Assembly: GCA_947589605.1 (NCBI GenBank)
Contig: CANQBR010000001.1
Location: forward strand, 1-64,000
DNA length: 64,000 nt
Reading direction: 5' to 3'
Source: an uncultured Phascolarctobacterium sp.
GTDB lineage: Bacteria > Bacillota > Negativicutes > Acidaminococcales > Acidaminococcaceae
How positions within the stretch are numbered: position 1 is the stretch's first letter; every line of letters begins with the position of its first letter. The notes below the pieces were generated by a model, which was not told where the DNA came from, made no database searches, and saw only the letters and a program-made list of their open reading frames with translations. A program made the position numbers and the translations under genes. Shown here one piece after another: positions 19,038 through 28,821 of this stretch.

Positions 19038-20614
19038 AACAGTTCTCCGGTCTCTATTATCTTTTTAGTCAAATATTTGTGCAGAGTGCGGATATTTACA
19101 TATTCGTAGCCGTTATTGGCAAATTCCCCCAAGGCTATTCTGAAGACCAGCACATTATTGTCGGTGCTAAAAGCCGCTATCTCTTTTTCCGCCTGACTTT
19201 TGTCCGTCAACTCACCGTCGGAGAGTATGAACAACAGGCGCAGTTTTCCTTTGAGTCTCTGTTCCCGCAAAAGTTTTAAGGCCGGAAGGATATTGCTTCC
19301 TCCGCCTGATTGGGGAAAAATAGTAGACATCTCTACGTTCTGTTCGAAACCTTTGTTGATCTTTACCAAACCGCCGAAATCTATCTCCAGGGTACGGATA
19401 CCTTGAAACCCTCCGACTGCCGCCAGTAACAGCACTATGGCTTCGGCATACTGCTTTTCAAAGAGGAAGGTGCTTCCGGATACATCTCGCAAAATCATTA
19501 AGTCCACAGAGACCTTCTTCTTCACATAATATTGGTAGACCTTGCTATCTTCTTTGGTAAGAGAAACCAGATATGCCTGTTGCTGCCGTCTCAGATTCAC
19601 GTCGCCGTCAAAAGCAGGTAAGATCATCATGGATGTGAAAGCTCTTCTGAACAAATACTCTAATTCACTGATCTCTTTGCGATATTTTCGTATAGTGTCC
19701 AGAAAAAAAGTGGTAGTATTATTGGTCTTCACCGGATAGTTGCCCGTGCCGGCTTGTAATCCCACTTCTTTGGCTACGCTTTCTATCTTGGCTTTGACGC
19801 TATGTAAACGGGCGTTTCGATCTATATCTTCCAGATCCTGCGGAGAAATAGCTCTTATCTCTTTTGAATAGTACTTTTGGGTATTCTCTCCCCCTGCATT
19901 GGCGGACTTTGTCGCTCTCTGTGCCAAGATAGTCGAAGTTGCACCCAATAACCACTCTTCGATTATGGAAGTAGCCTTGATAACGTTTATATAATTCGTG
20001 CGTTTAGCCACCAATCCCAATGGCAGGCAGAAACTTAAATAGCTGCCTTTCACCTCCTCGGACAGAGAATTGAAACGCAGCAGATTTTCCAAGGCCACGA
20101 TGTACGGCAACAGCGCTTCATTATCTTGAGACAGATCCTGCGTATCTCTGTAAAAAATTCCGCTGTACAATAGTTCCAATCGTTTGGCCAGTTCCGGAAA
20201 ATCAAATTTCAATCGATATTCCATAAGACTGCTGAAGAGGACGTCATAGATGGCGCTGTAGAGACTGCCCGCTTTATAACGTTGCTTATGTTTTTGAAAA
20301 TTTTCTTCAAAACTATCTCGTTTGACAGAATACCTTAACTTGGCCAGTTCCTTGATCAAAAAGCCCTCATAGAACAACTCGATGCCTACATACGACCTCA
20401 GCCAACTTTCCTTATACACCTTTTCGATGCAAGAACAATTGTAGGAGATCTGATAACCGTCGTCTCTATTGCCGAAAAACACGTAGGGTTTATTGAGCCC
20501 GGCACCTTGTCCGCTGTAAGTACCGACGAACTCTTCAGGATCTTCCGTAAATACGGTTTTAACAGCTGTATCCGGTGCAAGCACAGATAAGTTCAGCATG
20601 GCTACCTCTGACAC
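19034..20614 (-). CDS. VWA-domain protein with MIDAS motif
   Basis: C-terminal VDLMILRDVSGSTFLFEKQYAEAIV (DxSxS) and LRLLFILSDGELTDKSQAEKEI; directly overlaps the MoxR gene. Confidence 0.88.
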   Translation of the reverse strand: MSEVAMLNLSVLAPDTAVKTVFTEDPEEFVGTYSGQGAGLNKPYVFFGNRDDGYQISYNCSCIEKVYKESWLRSYVGIELFYEGFLIKELAKLRYSVKRDSFEENFQKHKQRYKAGSLYSAIYDVLFSSLMEYRLKFDFPELAKRLELLYSGIFYRDTQDLSQDNEALLPYIVALENLLRFNSLSEEVKGSYLSFCLPLGLVAKRTNYINVIKATSIIEEWLLGATSTILAQRATKSANAGGENTQKYYSKEIRAISPQDLEDIDRNARLHSVKAKIESVAKEVGLQAGTGNYPVKTNNTTTFFLDTIRKYRKEISELEYLFRRAFTSMMILPAFDGDVNLRRQQQAYLVSLTKEDSKVYQYYVKKKVSVDLMILRDVSGSTFLFEKQYAEAIVLLLAAVGGFQGIRTLEIDFGGLVKINKGFEQNVEMSTIFPQSGGGSNILPALKLLREQRLKGKLRLLFILSDGELTDKSQAEKEIAAFSTDNNVLVFRIALGEFANNGYEYVNIRTLHKYLTKKIIETGELL

Positions 20615-21636
20615 TAGATGATAATAGTGGCTAGCTTATCTTTGATAAGTTGAATATCGTAAAAGCCCAGATCTACATCCAGATAATACATAAAGCTTTG
20701 CAATATGATCTCTTTGAACCTGTCTACTCCTATTGCGCTGACAAATTCTATAAAACGGTTGATCGCAGGAGACTGTAGATCCCTGACCTCTTCCAAAGAG
20801 TTTTGATTGAGCCGACTGCCTATGGCTTTGCGCAGGCTCTCCAAATTGGCCCCGCTGACAAAATAATCATCTGTTTCAACTTTTCGTCCGCTGTTCAGCA
20901 CCTCATGACGAGCCAAATTGCACATGACCACGGCAATGGCGGCATTACGCACAGACAATGGATACTCGCCGGATCGAACTTCATCCATAAGGCTGATGAT
21001 ATATTTTTTTACCTCTTCGGGCACTATATCGGCAGCAACACATTCTTCTTTGACTATCTGATCGACTATCCTCAGTTCATCCTCCGGCCGAGGGTAATCA
21101 AAATGAAAACAAACCAACCGCTGGGCAAAGCTCTTGGGCAACTTTACATTGCCGGAATATTGGCTGTCATTGGCGCAAAAAATCATACGGAAATCTTTGT
21201 GAGCATAAACTATTTTATCGCCTATGGCAGTGACCGAGCTTCTATCCATGACGCTGTTGAACATGAGCAGGACTTCCTGCATTGTGTGGGTAGCCTCGTC
21301 CACTATTATTATGCCGCCCCGCTCCATACAATCAGCCACTACGCCGTTCTTGACCACCAAACTACCCTGTTCAAGACGCAGGCCCAAGATAAGATTGGTC
21401 TTGGTATGCTCCGGGCTCAACTGCACATAATAAGCCGGCACTTGTTTAGCTAGGGAATATTGTTTGGCTATGTTCATAGCGATTATGCTTTTGCCGCTGC
21501 CGGATGGCCCTACGATATAGATGGGCCAGCGGGTGTTTTCTATTATCCCCAAACATCGCCGCAACAAATCGATCCCCGAATCTCCTACAATGGGAGGAAT
21601 GCGTTGTAAATCTAGGGTCACATTTAATCCGGACAT
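20614..21636 (-). CDS. MoxR-family AAA+ ATPase
   Basis: Walker A GPSGSGKS, Walker B GIIIVDEA, sensor-like FRMIFCANDSQYSG, KSFAQRLVCFHFDYP. Confidence 0.9.
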   Translation of the reverse strand: MSGLNVTLDLQRIPPIVGDSGIDLLRRCLGIIENTRWPIYIVGPSGSGKSIIAMNIAKQYSLAKQVPAYYVQLSPEHTKTNLILGLRLEQGSLVVKNGVVADCMERGGIIIVDEATHTMQEVLLMFNSVMDRSSVTAIGDKIVYAHKDFRMIFCANDSQYSGNVKLPKSFAQRLVCFHFDYPRPEDELRIVDQIVKEECVAADIVPEEVKKYIISLMDEVRSGEYPLSVRNAAIAVVMCNLARHEVLNSGRKVETDDYFVSGANLESLRKAIGSRLNQNSLEEVRDLQSPAINRFIEFVSAIGVDRFKEIILQSFMYYLDVDLGFYDIQLIKDKLATIII

Positions 21637-21722
21637 AAGTACACCTCACTTTTACGGACAAGAGAGGGCAGCCTGAAAAGACTGCCCTCTCCGAATACAG
21701 AAAGACAGGTCCCCTGCTGCTT

Positions 21723-22103
21723 TCACAGTCCGTATTTCTGTCGACTTAGAAGATCAAGCATCGAAGTAAAGTTTGCTTGGATCAAAGTAAAATCTTCTTG
21801 GGTAGGCTCATCTATGTGCAGACCGACCGCAACCGCTGCCGTTGTTTTGAAAACAGAAGCCAAAAGCAGAGCCGCCTTTCGCGCCGGTTCATCATCTTTG
21901 TGGCCCATAAGACAAATGACCGAAGCTGTAGCCGATATGCTGCCGTCCTTTTTCAAGCTGGGACGAGGAGCCGCCACAGCTACAGCACCTATGTGGTAAA
22001 CATCTCCTCCTCCTATGGTCACGGTAATATTTTCCCCTACCGTTACTACAGCCGCCTCGATCCTATGCTTTCCCGTTCCCACTGTGTATTTATAGGTATC
22101 CAC
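21723..22103 (-). CDS. lpdD: LpdD-like protein (prenylated-flavin chaperone-like domain)
   Basis: ITVTIGGGDVYHIGAVAVAAPRP...VICLMGHKDDEPARKAALLLAS...AAVAVGLHID follows the LpdD-like family pattern; sits next to ubiX. Family recalled from memory, not searched. Confidence 0.7.
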   Translation of the reverse strand: MDTYKYTVGTGKHRIEAAVVTVGENITVTIGGGDVYHIGAVAVAAPRPSLKKDGSISATASVICLMGHKDDEPARKAALLLASVFKTTAAVAVGLHIDEPTQEDFTLIQANFTSMLDLLSRQKYGL

Positions 22104-22104
22104 T

Positions 22105-22686
22105 TCAATGGCCCTCCCAAGGTACGAACTCCTTGATGTCGATGTTAAACTGGCTCAAGATCTTGCCGCAAATGTGGTTCATTTGCTTTTCTATGGAATT
22201 AGAGCCGTTGTAAAAGGTCAACATGGGCGGGATTATGACGCAACCGCTGTCGGCAGCTCTTTTAATATTGCGCAAATGGACACGACTCAGTGGCATTTCC
22301 CTCGGCACCAAAACCACTCGGCGATTCTCTTTAAGGCACACATCGACCGCACGCAACAGCAAGTTGGTGGAATAGCCGGCGGCCACGCCGGCTATCGTCT
22401 TCATACTGCAGGGGATGACCACCATCCCTGCTGTTTTGTACGAACCGCTGGAAATGCTGGCGGCCATATTTTTATTGTCATGAACATAATCGGCAAGGGA
22501 GAGGACCTTTTCCACATCGATGTCAGTTTCGTATTCAAAATTTTTAAACGCTCCTTCAGATACCACCAAGTGGATTTCGATATCAGGTATCGATCTTAAA
22601 ATTTTCAGAAAGTGATACCCCAATACTACGCCGCTGGCACCCGATATTCCGACGATCAACCGCATGAATTCCCCTCCCTTACTCAC
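22105..22686 (-). CDS. ubiX: UbiX-family flavin prenyltransferase (LpdB/BsdB type)
   Basis: MRLIVGISGASGVVLGYHFLKIL, VVIPCSMKTIAGVAAGYSTNLLLRAVDVCLKENRRVVLVPREMPLSRVHLRNI. Confidence 0.95.
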   Translation of the reverse strand: MSKGGEFMRLIVGISGASGVVLGYHFLKILRSIPDIEIHLVVSEGAFKNFEYETDIDVEKVLSLADYVHDNKNMAASISSGSYKTAGMVVIPCSMKTIAGVAAGYSTNLLLRAVDVCLKENRRVVLVPREMPLSRVHLRNIKRAADSGCVIIPPMLTFYNGSNSIEKQMNHICGKILSQFNIDIKEFVPWEGH

Positions 22687-22716
22687 AGATCAACTATCAA
22701 ACACAGACGACACTGT

Positions 22717-24102
22717 TTACCAGAGGCCGCACATCTTCCACCAAGGCACCTCTATCACGCAGGTCATGATGAATACCACTACGATGTAGGGTATGCCCAT
22801 GCGGATACATTCTTTTTGCCCGTACATGCCGTTATCTTCTCCCTGTCCTACCAGCATATTGAGATGCTGGAACGGGAAGACATAATGAGAAGCCACGGCT
22901 GTATAGGCCATCAAGGCTGGCACCAGCGGGTTCACGCCCTGCATGCTGCTGGTAAAAACCAACATAGCGGGAATAACGATGCCCATAACTGCGATAACAC
23001 TGCCCAAGATCATATGGATAAAGATGGAGATCACAGTGATGAAAGCCGCCAAAATAAGCGGATTGGTGGGAACGGATGCGGGCAATACAGTCTTAGCTAT
23101 CCAAGCGTTCATGCCGGTAGCGCCGCCCACACGACCTATCGCTATGGCAGCAGTCAGGAACACCAACACATGGAGAGGTACTCCGCCCCAACTGGCAGGC
23201 GTCAAAATGCCGCCCACTTTCGGCATAGCCATACACATAGCTATGAATAAGGTCACCCAGCCTATTTCAATGCCATGGACCGTATCGGTCATCCAGAGGA
23301 TGATAGCCAAGCCCACCCAAAAAGCGGTGCGTTTTTCTTTTCCCGTCAGCGGGCCCAAGGCTGCCAATTTAGCCTTGATCTCTTCTTTATTGATGTTTAC
23401 CTCACGGCTCGGTTTGAAGAGAACGAGGATCATGAAATAGGCCAAAATACTGCCCACGATAGCCGGAGGCCCCATAAGTTTCAACCAGCCCATCCAGCCC
23501 AAAGCGACTCCGCTGCTCTGAACGGCCAAGGGGCTGATGGTGGCATCGCCTGTAAGGAAAATAAGTGAAATAGGCACGGAAGAAGCAAAAACCGAAAAGC
23601 CTATTTTTACTGCATCTTCTTTGGGAATATTGGTGCTCTTGATGACCACGGCCATAACGGACATAATGATAAAAGCTCTCGGCCAAGGATGCGGTATCAA
23701 AAGGCTCAGGACAAAGGTCAAAACGAAGACGGACGTTATAATGCTTCTAAAATTGGTAACGAAGCGATTGATAAACAAATAGGAAATTCTTTCGCCCAAA
23801 CCGGATTCTTTCACTGCACCGGCGATCAGATAGGCGCCGATAATGATCCACAGCATGGACATGGTCCATGGGGAGAAAACCAAAGCCGGCTTTGCTACTC
23901 CGCACACAGTCAAAAGCACCAAGTAAATGCCGGATACATAGCCCGGTTGAGCAATTTGAAAGCCCCACCAAATAATGGTCATGAAAGAAAAAGCCATGCA
24001 CATTTTTCCTTGCTGGGACAGTCCTTCGAAGTTGCCGGAAAGAATTGCCAGGCAAACCAAAATGCCCAGAACAAATCCGATAAACGGTTTATTTTTCCCC
24101 AT
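22717..24102 (-). CDS. DASS/SLC13-type anion permease
   Basis: 461-aa multi-TM protein, IIIGAYLIAGAVKESGLGERISYLF, GVPLHVLVFLTAAIAIGRVGGATGMNAWI; within the decarboxylase cluster. Confidence 0.8.
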   Translation of the reverse strand: MGKNKPFIGFVLGILVCLAILSGNFEGLSQQGKMCMAFSFMTIIWWGFQIAQPGYVSGIYLVLLTVCGVAKPALVFSPWTMSMLWIIIGAYLIAGAVKESGLGERISYLFINRFVTNFRSIITSVFVLTFVLSLLIPHPWPRAFIIMSVMAVVIKSTNIPKEDAVKIGFSVFASSVPISLIFLTGDATISPLAVQSSGVALGWMGWLKLMGPPAIVGSILAYFMILVLFKPSREVNINKEEIKAKLAALGPLTGKEKRTAFWVGLAIILWMTDTVHGIEIGWVTLFIAMCMAMPKVGGILTPASWGGVPLHVLVFLTAAIAIGRVGGATGMNAWIAKTVLPASVPTNPLILAAFITVISIFIHMILGSVIAVMGIVIPAMLVFTSSMQGVNPLVPALMAYTAVASHYVFPFQHLNMLVGQGEDNGMYGQKECIRMGIPYIVVVFIMTCVIEVPWWKMCGLW

Positions 24103-24244
24103 TAGAGTACCTCCTCTAAAGCAAAGATTCTTCGCCTAAACGTTCAAACAAGTCTCTGTTCCTGTCCGCTGCATCTCATATGTGCAGAAGACCGAGATCA
24201 CACAGCCGCCTTCGACATTTAAAAAGCAGAGGGAGAACAGAGAG

Positions 24245-24282
24245 AAAAAGGGCGACCGCAGGCCTTGCAGCCGCCCTAAGTG
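24245..24282 (-). terminator. Intrinsic terminator after the D-subunit gene
   Basis: Minus strand AGGGCGGCTGCAAGGCCTGCGGTCGCCCTTTTTC. Confidence 0.7.
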
Positions 24283-24294
24283 ATAAAGTGGACT

Positions 24295-24504
24295 TTATTT
24301 GGTCTTCAAAGGCGGTACCGGAGGAATTTGTTGCAGCTTGGGAATATCAGCTGCTTTCAGTTTGAAAACATCATGCACATGGATCTCTTCCGTAGAACGC
24401 CAAGAATATTGGCAGGTATCACATACATAAACTTCCCAAGCATCACCCACCGGAGACTTAGTCATAACTCTTACGTTCTCTTCATCGCAACGAGGGCATC
24501 TCAT
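24295..24504 (-). CDS. bsdD: Non-oxidative hydroxyarylic acid decarboxylase subunit D (BsdD/VdcD-like)
   Basis: 69-aa zinc-ribbon-like protein MRCPRCDEENVRVMTKSPVGDAWEVYVCDTCQYSWRSTE directly downstream of the UbiD gene. Confidence 0.85.
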   Translation of the reverse strand: MRCPRCDEENVRVMTKSPVGDAWEVYVCDTCQYSWRSTEEIHVHDVFKLKAADIPKLQQIPPVPPLKTK

Positions 24505-24517
24505 GTCTTTTACCTCC

Positions 24518-25957
24518 TTATTTGGCTTGCTGGTTCATAAAGTTTCTGATGAGTGCTTCCCACTTGGGAGTAGCCGGGGAGGGCTTCAGCAATTCAACAG
24601 AACGCGGATTCGGTTCAGGAGGAACAGGAGTAGTAGCATCGATGATCAGCTTATCATGCATGCCTGCCGGGTAAGAGGACGGATCCAAGGGCATGCCTGC
24701 GCAGTTCTGGATGATGGAAACATCTTTGCTGGGTTTAACTCTGGTAGTTAAGGCCCACATCACCTGCTCCAGATTGAAGGGATCGACGAACTCATCCACA
24801 AGGATGATGATCTTGGCATAGGCAGTCCCGTGGGGCGTGCACAACAGACGGAAAGCTGCAGATTTGGCAAAGCCGCCGTAACGAGACTTAACGGAGATGA
24901 TCTCCCCTATGCCGTGAGTGTACATAGCGTTGACGGCCTGCACCTCGGGAATGGTGGCCTTTAATTGTTTGTAGATGGGTACGGAAGTATTCAGAGCCAT
25001 CAGATAGTCGATCTCGGTCCAAGGCAGGCCCAGATAAAGGTTCTCAAAGATCGGATCGTTTCTGTGAGTGATGTGAGTGATCTTGATCTCGCACTGCAAA
25101 CGTGCTCCGGAGTAGGAACCGGGGAATTCGCCGAAAGGACCTTCGCAAGTACGTACTCTGGGGATCACATAGCCTTCCAACACTACTTCCGCATGAGCGG
25201 GAACATACAGATGTTCGGCGGTATCGGCTTTCACGATTTCGGTGGGGACACCGTCTTGCAGTGCGCCCACGAATTCGTATTCGTTCTGATTATAGGCGAC
25301 GGGAGTGGAGGCCATGAAGGTCACCAAAGGAGAGTTGCCCAAAGCTATGGCGATAGGCAACGGTTCGTTTACTTCTTCTGCTTTACGCAGCTGAATGGCG
25401 ATATCATGGAAAGGCAAAGCCTGAATGCCTATGCGATCCACGTCCTTGACTTGGATACGGTAGGTGCCCACATTCAGCTTGTCCAGATTTTCCGGTTCTT
25501 CGGGGTCGCCGGTAACTACGCTGGCCTTGGAGATGAAAAAGCCGCCGTCCTGATCATTGATCCTGTAGAGAGGCAGAATATCAAAAAGATTGATATTCTC
25601 GGTGATAGTGTTCTCCTTGCATTTGGCCTGCTCTCTCGGCAAGATCACCGGGGGAACGGGGAACTTATCCCACCGTCTGTTCAGCTCGAAGAATTGCTCT
25701 TTGATAGAGGAATTTTTCGGCATGCCCAGCATAAGAGCATGATTGGCCCAAGACCCATGTACATTGGTAACTACAGAGTACTTGTACCCTTTTACTTTTT
25801 CGAAAAGCACTGCGGGCTTTTCTTCCAGATTGGCGCAAGCACGGCCGGCAGCACCGATATCAGGTTCGGGAGATACCTCATCCTTGATACGGATCAATTG
25901 GCCTTCTGCTTCCAGAGTAGCTAAAAACTCTCTCAAGTCTTTGTAAGATTTAGCCAT
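24518..25957 (-). CDS. bsdC: UbiD-family hydroxyarylic acid decarboxylase (BsdC/VdcC type)
   Basis: MAKSYKDLREFLATLEAEGQLIRIKDEVSPEPDIGAAGRA...GPFGEFPGSYSG; start at 25957 with AAGGAGGT upstream. Confidence 0.92.
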   Translation of the reverse strand: MAKSYKDLREFLATLEAEGQLIRIKDEVSPEPDIGAAGRACANLEEKPAVLFEKVKGYKYSVVTNVHGSWANHALMLGMPKNSSIKEQFFELNRRWDKFPVPPVILPREQAKCKENTITENINLFDILPLYRINDQDGGFFISKASVVTGDPEEPENLDKLNVGTYRIQVKDVDRIGIQALPFHDIAIQLRKAEEVNEPLPIAIALGNSPLVTFMASTPVAYNQNEYEFVGALQDGVPTEIVKADTAEHLYVPAHAEVVLEGYVIPRVRTCEGPFGEFPGSYSGARLQCEIKITHITHRNDPIFENLYLGLPWTEIDYLMALNTSVPIYKQLKATIPEVQAVNAMYTHGIGEIISVKSRYGGFAKSAAFRLLCTPHGTAYAKIIILVDEFVDPFNLEQVMWALTTRVKPSKDVSIIQNCAGMPLDPSSYPAGMHDKLIIDATTPVPPEPNPRSVELLKPSPATPKWEALIRNFMNQQAK

Positions 25958-26041
25958 TGAGTAGACCTCCTTATAAAAATTCGAATAGTCGCTATCCCGC
26001 AACTTTCGCGTTTATTCTATCTACGGACTATCTCAATAGCA

Positions 26042-26079
26042 ATTCTAATTGGGCAAAAGCGAATGCCCTTTTAGAATAG
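26042..26079. promoter_or_regulatory. Putative LysR operator (copy A)
   Basis: ATTCTAATTGGGCAAAAGCGAATGCCCTTTTAGAATAG: interrupted palindrome (TTCTAAttGGGC...GCCCttTTAGAA) between bsdC and lysR; same-length homologue at 28822. Confidence 0.65.
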
Positions 26080-26146
26080 TACGGATTGAGGAATTGTCTT
26101 ATTCTTTTTTGGAATTGCACGGAAAATAGCCATCTTCTAAAATTAA

Positions 26147-27178
26147 ATGGAACGGGAAGGCCGCTTATCTTCGAAAGCCCTGTCAGAGGGCTTAATCTTT
26201 TTGGAAATGGGTGATTATGCGCCTAGAGGTGACGATGTGATGAACATCAACCAACTACGGTACTTTATATCAGTTGTGGAAAACCAAAGCTTTTCCGCAG
26301 CCGCTTTCGATTGCTACATTTCTCAATCATCTATTTCCAAACATATAAAAGCTCTGGAATCGGAATTCGGTGTGCGCTTCTTTGAACGTAAAAATTCCCG
26401 TGTAGAAGTGACCCCGGCCGGCCATATTTTTTATCGATACGCAGAGGAAACTCTCAAAGAATATACAGATCTGCATACTCTTTTGGAGGAATATAAAAAT
26501 AATCGTCAATACACCATCAGTCTGGGCACTATCCCCATTCTTTCTTCTTACGGCATAACCAATATCATTGCGGCATTTTCCGCCAAATACAAAGAAGACA
26601 ATATCTATTTCAATGTGAACGAAAACTCTCAGGCAGAGATTTTAAAAAGGTTACGTTGTAAAAGTATCAGCTTGGCTCTCATCCGTACTCATTATTTAGA
26701 TGATCTCGAGCAATACGAAGTGAAGCCTTTCGGTACCGACACCTTCGTAGCCACTTGCCACAGAGACCATCCCTTGGCCAAAGAACAGGAACCGGTATCT
26801 TTACGCACCATAAGCAAATTCAATTTGTATCTGATAGATATCAACTCCAATCTTTACAGAATACCTATGGAGGCTTTCAAACAGGCAGGCGTCAAACCCA
26901 AACTCAGCGGCACTACCACAAGACACAAAATCTTGCTGGAGATGCTCAATAACAAAACAGCTGTTTCCATTTTGCCGGAACGTTTGGTAGATAAGCGGCT
27001 CTTTCCTCACCTGATAACGATGCGTTTGGAAGAAAAGATCACCAGCGAGATAGCTTTAGTCAAGCTGAAAGATTATAAGTTGAACAAAGTCTCCAGAGCG
27101 TTTTGGGATTTTTGGACCAAGGAGAACCTGTTGGCCAATCTTAAAAACATTCCCGGCTCCGCTTCCTTCTTGACTTGA
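26147..27178 (+). CDS. LysR-family transcriptional regulator
   Basis: MNINQLRYFISVVENQSFSAAAFDCYISQSSISKHIKALESEFGVRFFERKNSRVEVTPAG; likely start at the internal MNINQ. Confidence 0.95.
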   Translation: MEREGRLSSKALSEGLIFLEMGDYAPRGDDVMNINQLRYFISVVENQSFSAAAFDCYISQSSISKHIKALESEFGVRFFERKNSRVEVTPAGHIFYRYAEETLKEYTDLHTLLEEYKNNRQYTISLGTIPILSSYGITNIIAAFSAKYKEDNIYFNVNENSQAEILKRLRCKSISLALIRTHYLDDLEQYEVKPFGTDTFVATCHRDHPLAKEQEPVSLRTISKFNLYLIDINSNLYRIPMEAFKQAGVKPKLSGTTTRHKILLEMLNNKTAVSILPERLVDKRLFPHLITMRLEEKITSEIALVKLKDYKLNKVSRAFWDFWTKENLLANLKNIPGSASFLT

Positions 27179-27205
27179 AAGCCTTAAAATAAGCGTGGAC
27201 AAAGA

Positions 27206-27257
27206 AAGGACTGTTCTCTTCCGGTTTCAAACCGGAGGTGAACAGCCCTTTCCTTTT
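27206..27257. terminator. Bidirectional terminator between lysR and the lpdC-like gene
   Basis: AAAGGACTGTTCTCTTCCGGTTTCAAACCGGAGGTGAACAGCCCTTTCC long hairpin between convergent genes. Confidence 0.8.
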
Positions 27258-27288
27258 TCTCGTCAGACCGCTTACCGCTTTTCCTCGC

Positions 27289-28764
27289 TTATTTGAAAAG
27301 TTCGGGAGCCCACTTGGCAGGGTCTACTTCCATGAACTTGCAACGATGGAACCTATCCTTCATTCCAAAAGGCACCGTAGCATCAAAGATGCATTTGCAG
27401 GCAATGCCATGATCTCTGATGCTGGGATCAAAGTCGGGATCGTTGGAAGGATCCAACGGATGGCAACGAACACCTGGGATCGGTATGATATCTACATCGG
27501 CCTGCATCCTAGTGGTCATGGCCCACAATACGTCGTTAGTATCGAAGATGTCCACATCATCATCGACCAAGATGACATGCTTCAACTCCGAAAAAGCAGA
27601 GAAGGCCAGAAGAGCTGCTTGACGCTGCCTGCCCTCATCGGGAGGCGCTTTCTTCACGAACTGGATAACAGCAAGATATTTGCCGCCGCCGGAGCAGTGA
27701 GCATAAACATTTTTCACATTCCCAGGCAAAGCCTTCTCGACCATAGTAAGGATAGATGCCTCTGTGGGCAAGCCGGCCATGTTTACGTGTTCCTCGGAAG
27801 GACCTATGCAAGATTGCATGATGGGGTTGAGCCTGTGAGTCACTGCTTTTACCTTGATAACAGGCAATTCGGGCTTGCTGGGGCCGGTATAACCGGGAAA
27901 CTCCGGCATAGCCTTACCGGTATCGGTGTTTATGTCCTCACGGATCCTTACATTGGGAAGAAGTTCGCCTTCCACAACATACTCGGCCCTGGCCAAGGCC
28001 TTTTCGTTGATGGTCTTGCATTGTACCAATTGTACTGCTTCTTTGCGCAGACCGCCGGCAATGGCCAATTCGTTAAAGCCATACGGTGTGGTGGGAGCTT
28101 CGAAGCAAGCCGCGATCTCGATAGCGGGATCCACGCCTATGCTGATAGAGATAGGCATGGGCTTGCCGGCCTTTTCGTATTTTTGCCTCATAGCGTCCAA
28201 ATGACGGCCCGGAACAAAATACATGGAGATCTCGTCTTTGGACTGCAGGCAGAGACGATGAATTGTTATATCGGAGGTCCCGGTCTCGGGATCGGTGCCG
28301 TAACACAGACCCATAGTAATGTACGGACCGGCGTCTTCTTCTGTATTGGTGGGTGCAGGGATCAGCTTACGGATATCAAAGTCGGCCTCATCTGCCAGAT
28401 GCACTACCTCTTGGCAAGGAGCCTCAGATGCGTCTACAACTACCGGAGGGATAAGATTTTCCACCGAATCTTTCAACAAGAACCCCAAACGATCGGGAGG
28501 ACAACCGAGGAGGTGCCCTACACGCTCGCGACTGGACAATACGCCGATAGCCACTTTAGCACCCGGATGGCCCTTGACCTTGTTGAAAACCATAGCCGGC
28601 CCCAGTTGAGTAGGCCGTTTGACTGTGCCTCTGGCTCCCACGCGGCGGTAAATGCCGGAGATCTCAGCTCTGGGATCAGCTTCCACATTTGTTTCCAGAT
28701 ACTGTCCCGGGATGGTCTTCAAGTAATCCAAGGCAGAACGTAAATCATTGATCTTATTGGCCAT
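27289..28764 (-). CDS. lpdC: UbiD-family gallate decarboxylase-like protein (LpdC type)
   Basis: Collinear with remembered lactobacillal LpdC: EDINTDTGKAMPEFPGYTGPSKPELPVIKVKAVTHRLNPIMQSCIGPSEEHVNMAGLPTEASIL; RQAALLAFSAFSELKHVILVDDDVDIFDTNDVLW. Confidence 0.9.
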   Translation of the reverse strand: MANKINDLRSALDYLKTIPGQYLETNVEADPRAEISGIYRRVGARGTVKRPTQLGPAMVFNKVKGHPGAKVAIGVLSSRERVGHLLGCPPDRLGFLLKDSVENLIPPVVVDASEAPCQEVVHLADEADFDIRKLIPAPTNTEEDAGPYITMGLCYGTDPETGTSDITIHRLCLQSKDEISMYFVPGRHLDAMRQKYEKAGKPMPISISIGVDPAIEIAACFEAPTTPYGFNELAIAGGLRKEAVQLVQCKTINEKALARAEYVVEGELLPNVRIREDINTDTGKAMPEFPGYTGPSKPELPVIKVKAVTHRLNPIMQSCIGPSEEHVNMAGLPTEASILTMVEKALPGNVKNVYAHCSGGGKYLAVIQFVKKAPPDEGRQRQAALLAFSAFSELKHVILVDDDVDIFDTNDVLWAMTTRMQADVDIIPIPGVRCHPLDPSNDPDFDPSIRDHGIACKCIFDATVPFGMKDRFHRCKFMEVDPAKWAPELFK

Positions 28765-28821
28765 AGAACGACCTCCTTTTTATTGGTGCCTCAATTTTAT
28801 ATTAAAAGAACTCCCTTAGCT

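Noticed and set aside
19034-21636. MoxR-VWA pair as an anti-phage or tellurite-type system
   Set aside because: No effector, nuclease or ter genes nearby; operonic linkage is with ubiX/lpdD. Not formally excluded.
27238-28743. 501-aa plus-strand ORF
   Set aside because: Exactly antisense to the well-supported lpdC-like gene; no recognisable motifs. Open because of GC-skewed codon usage.
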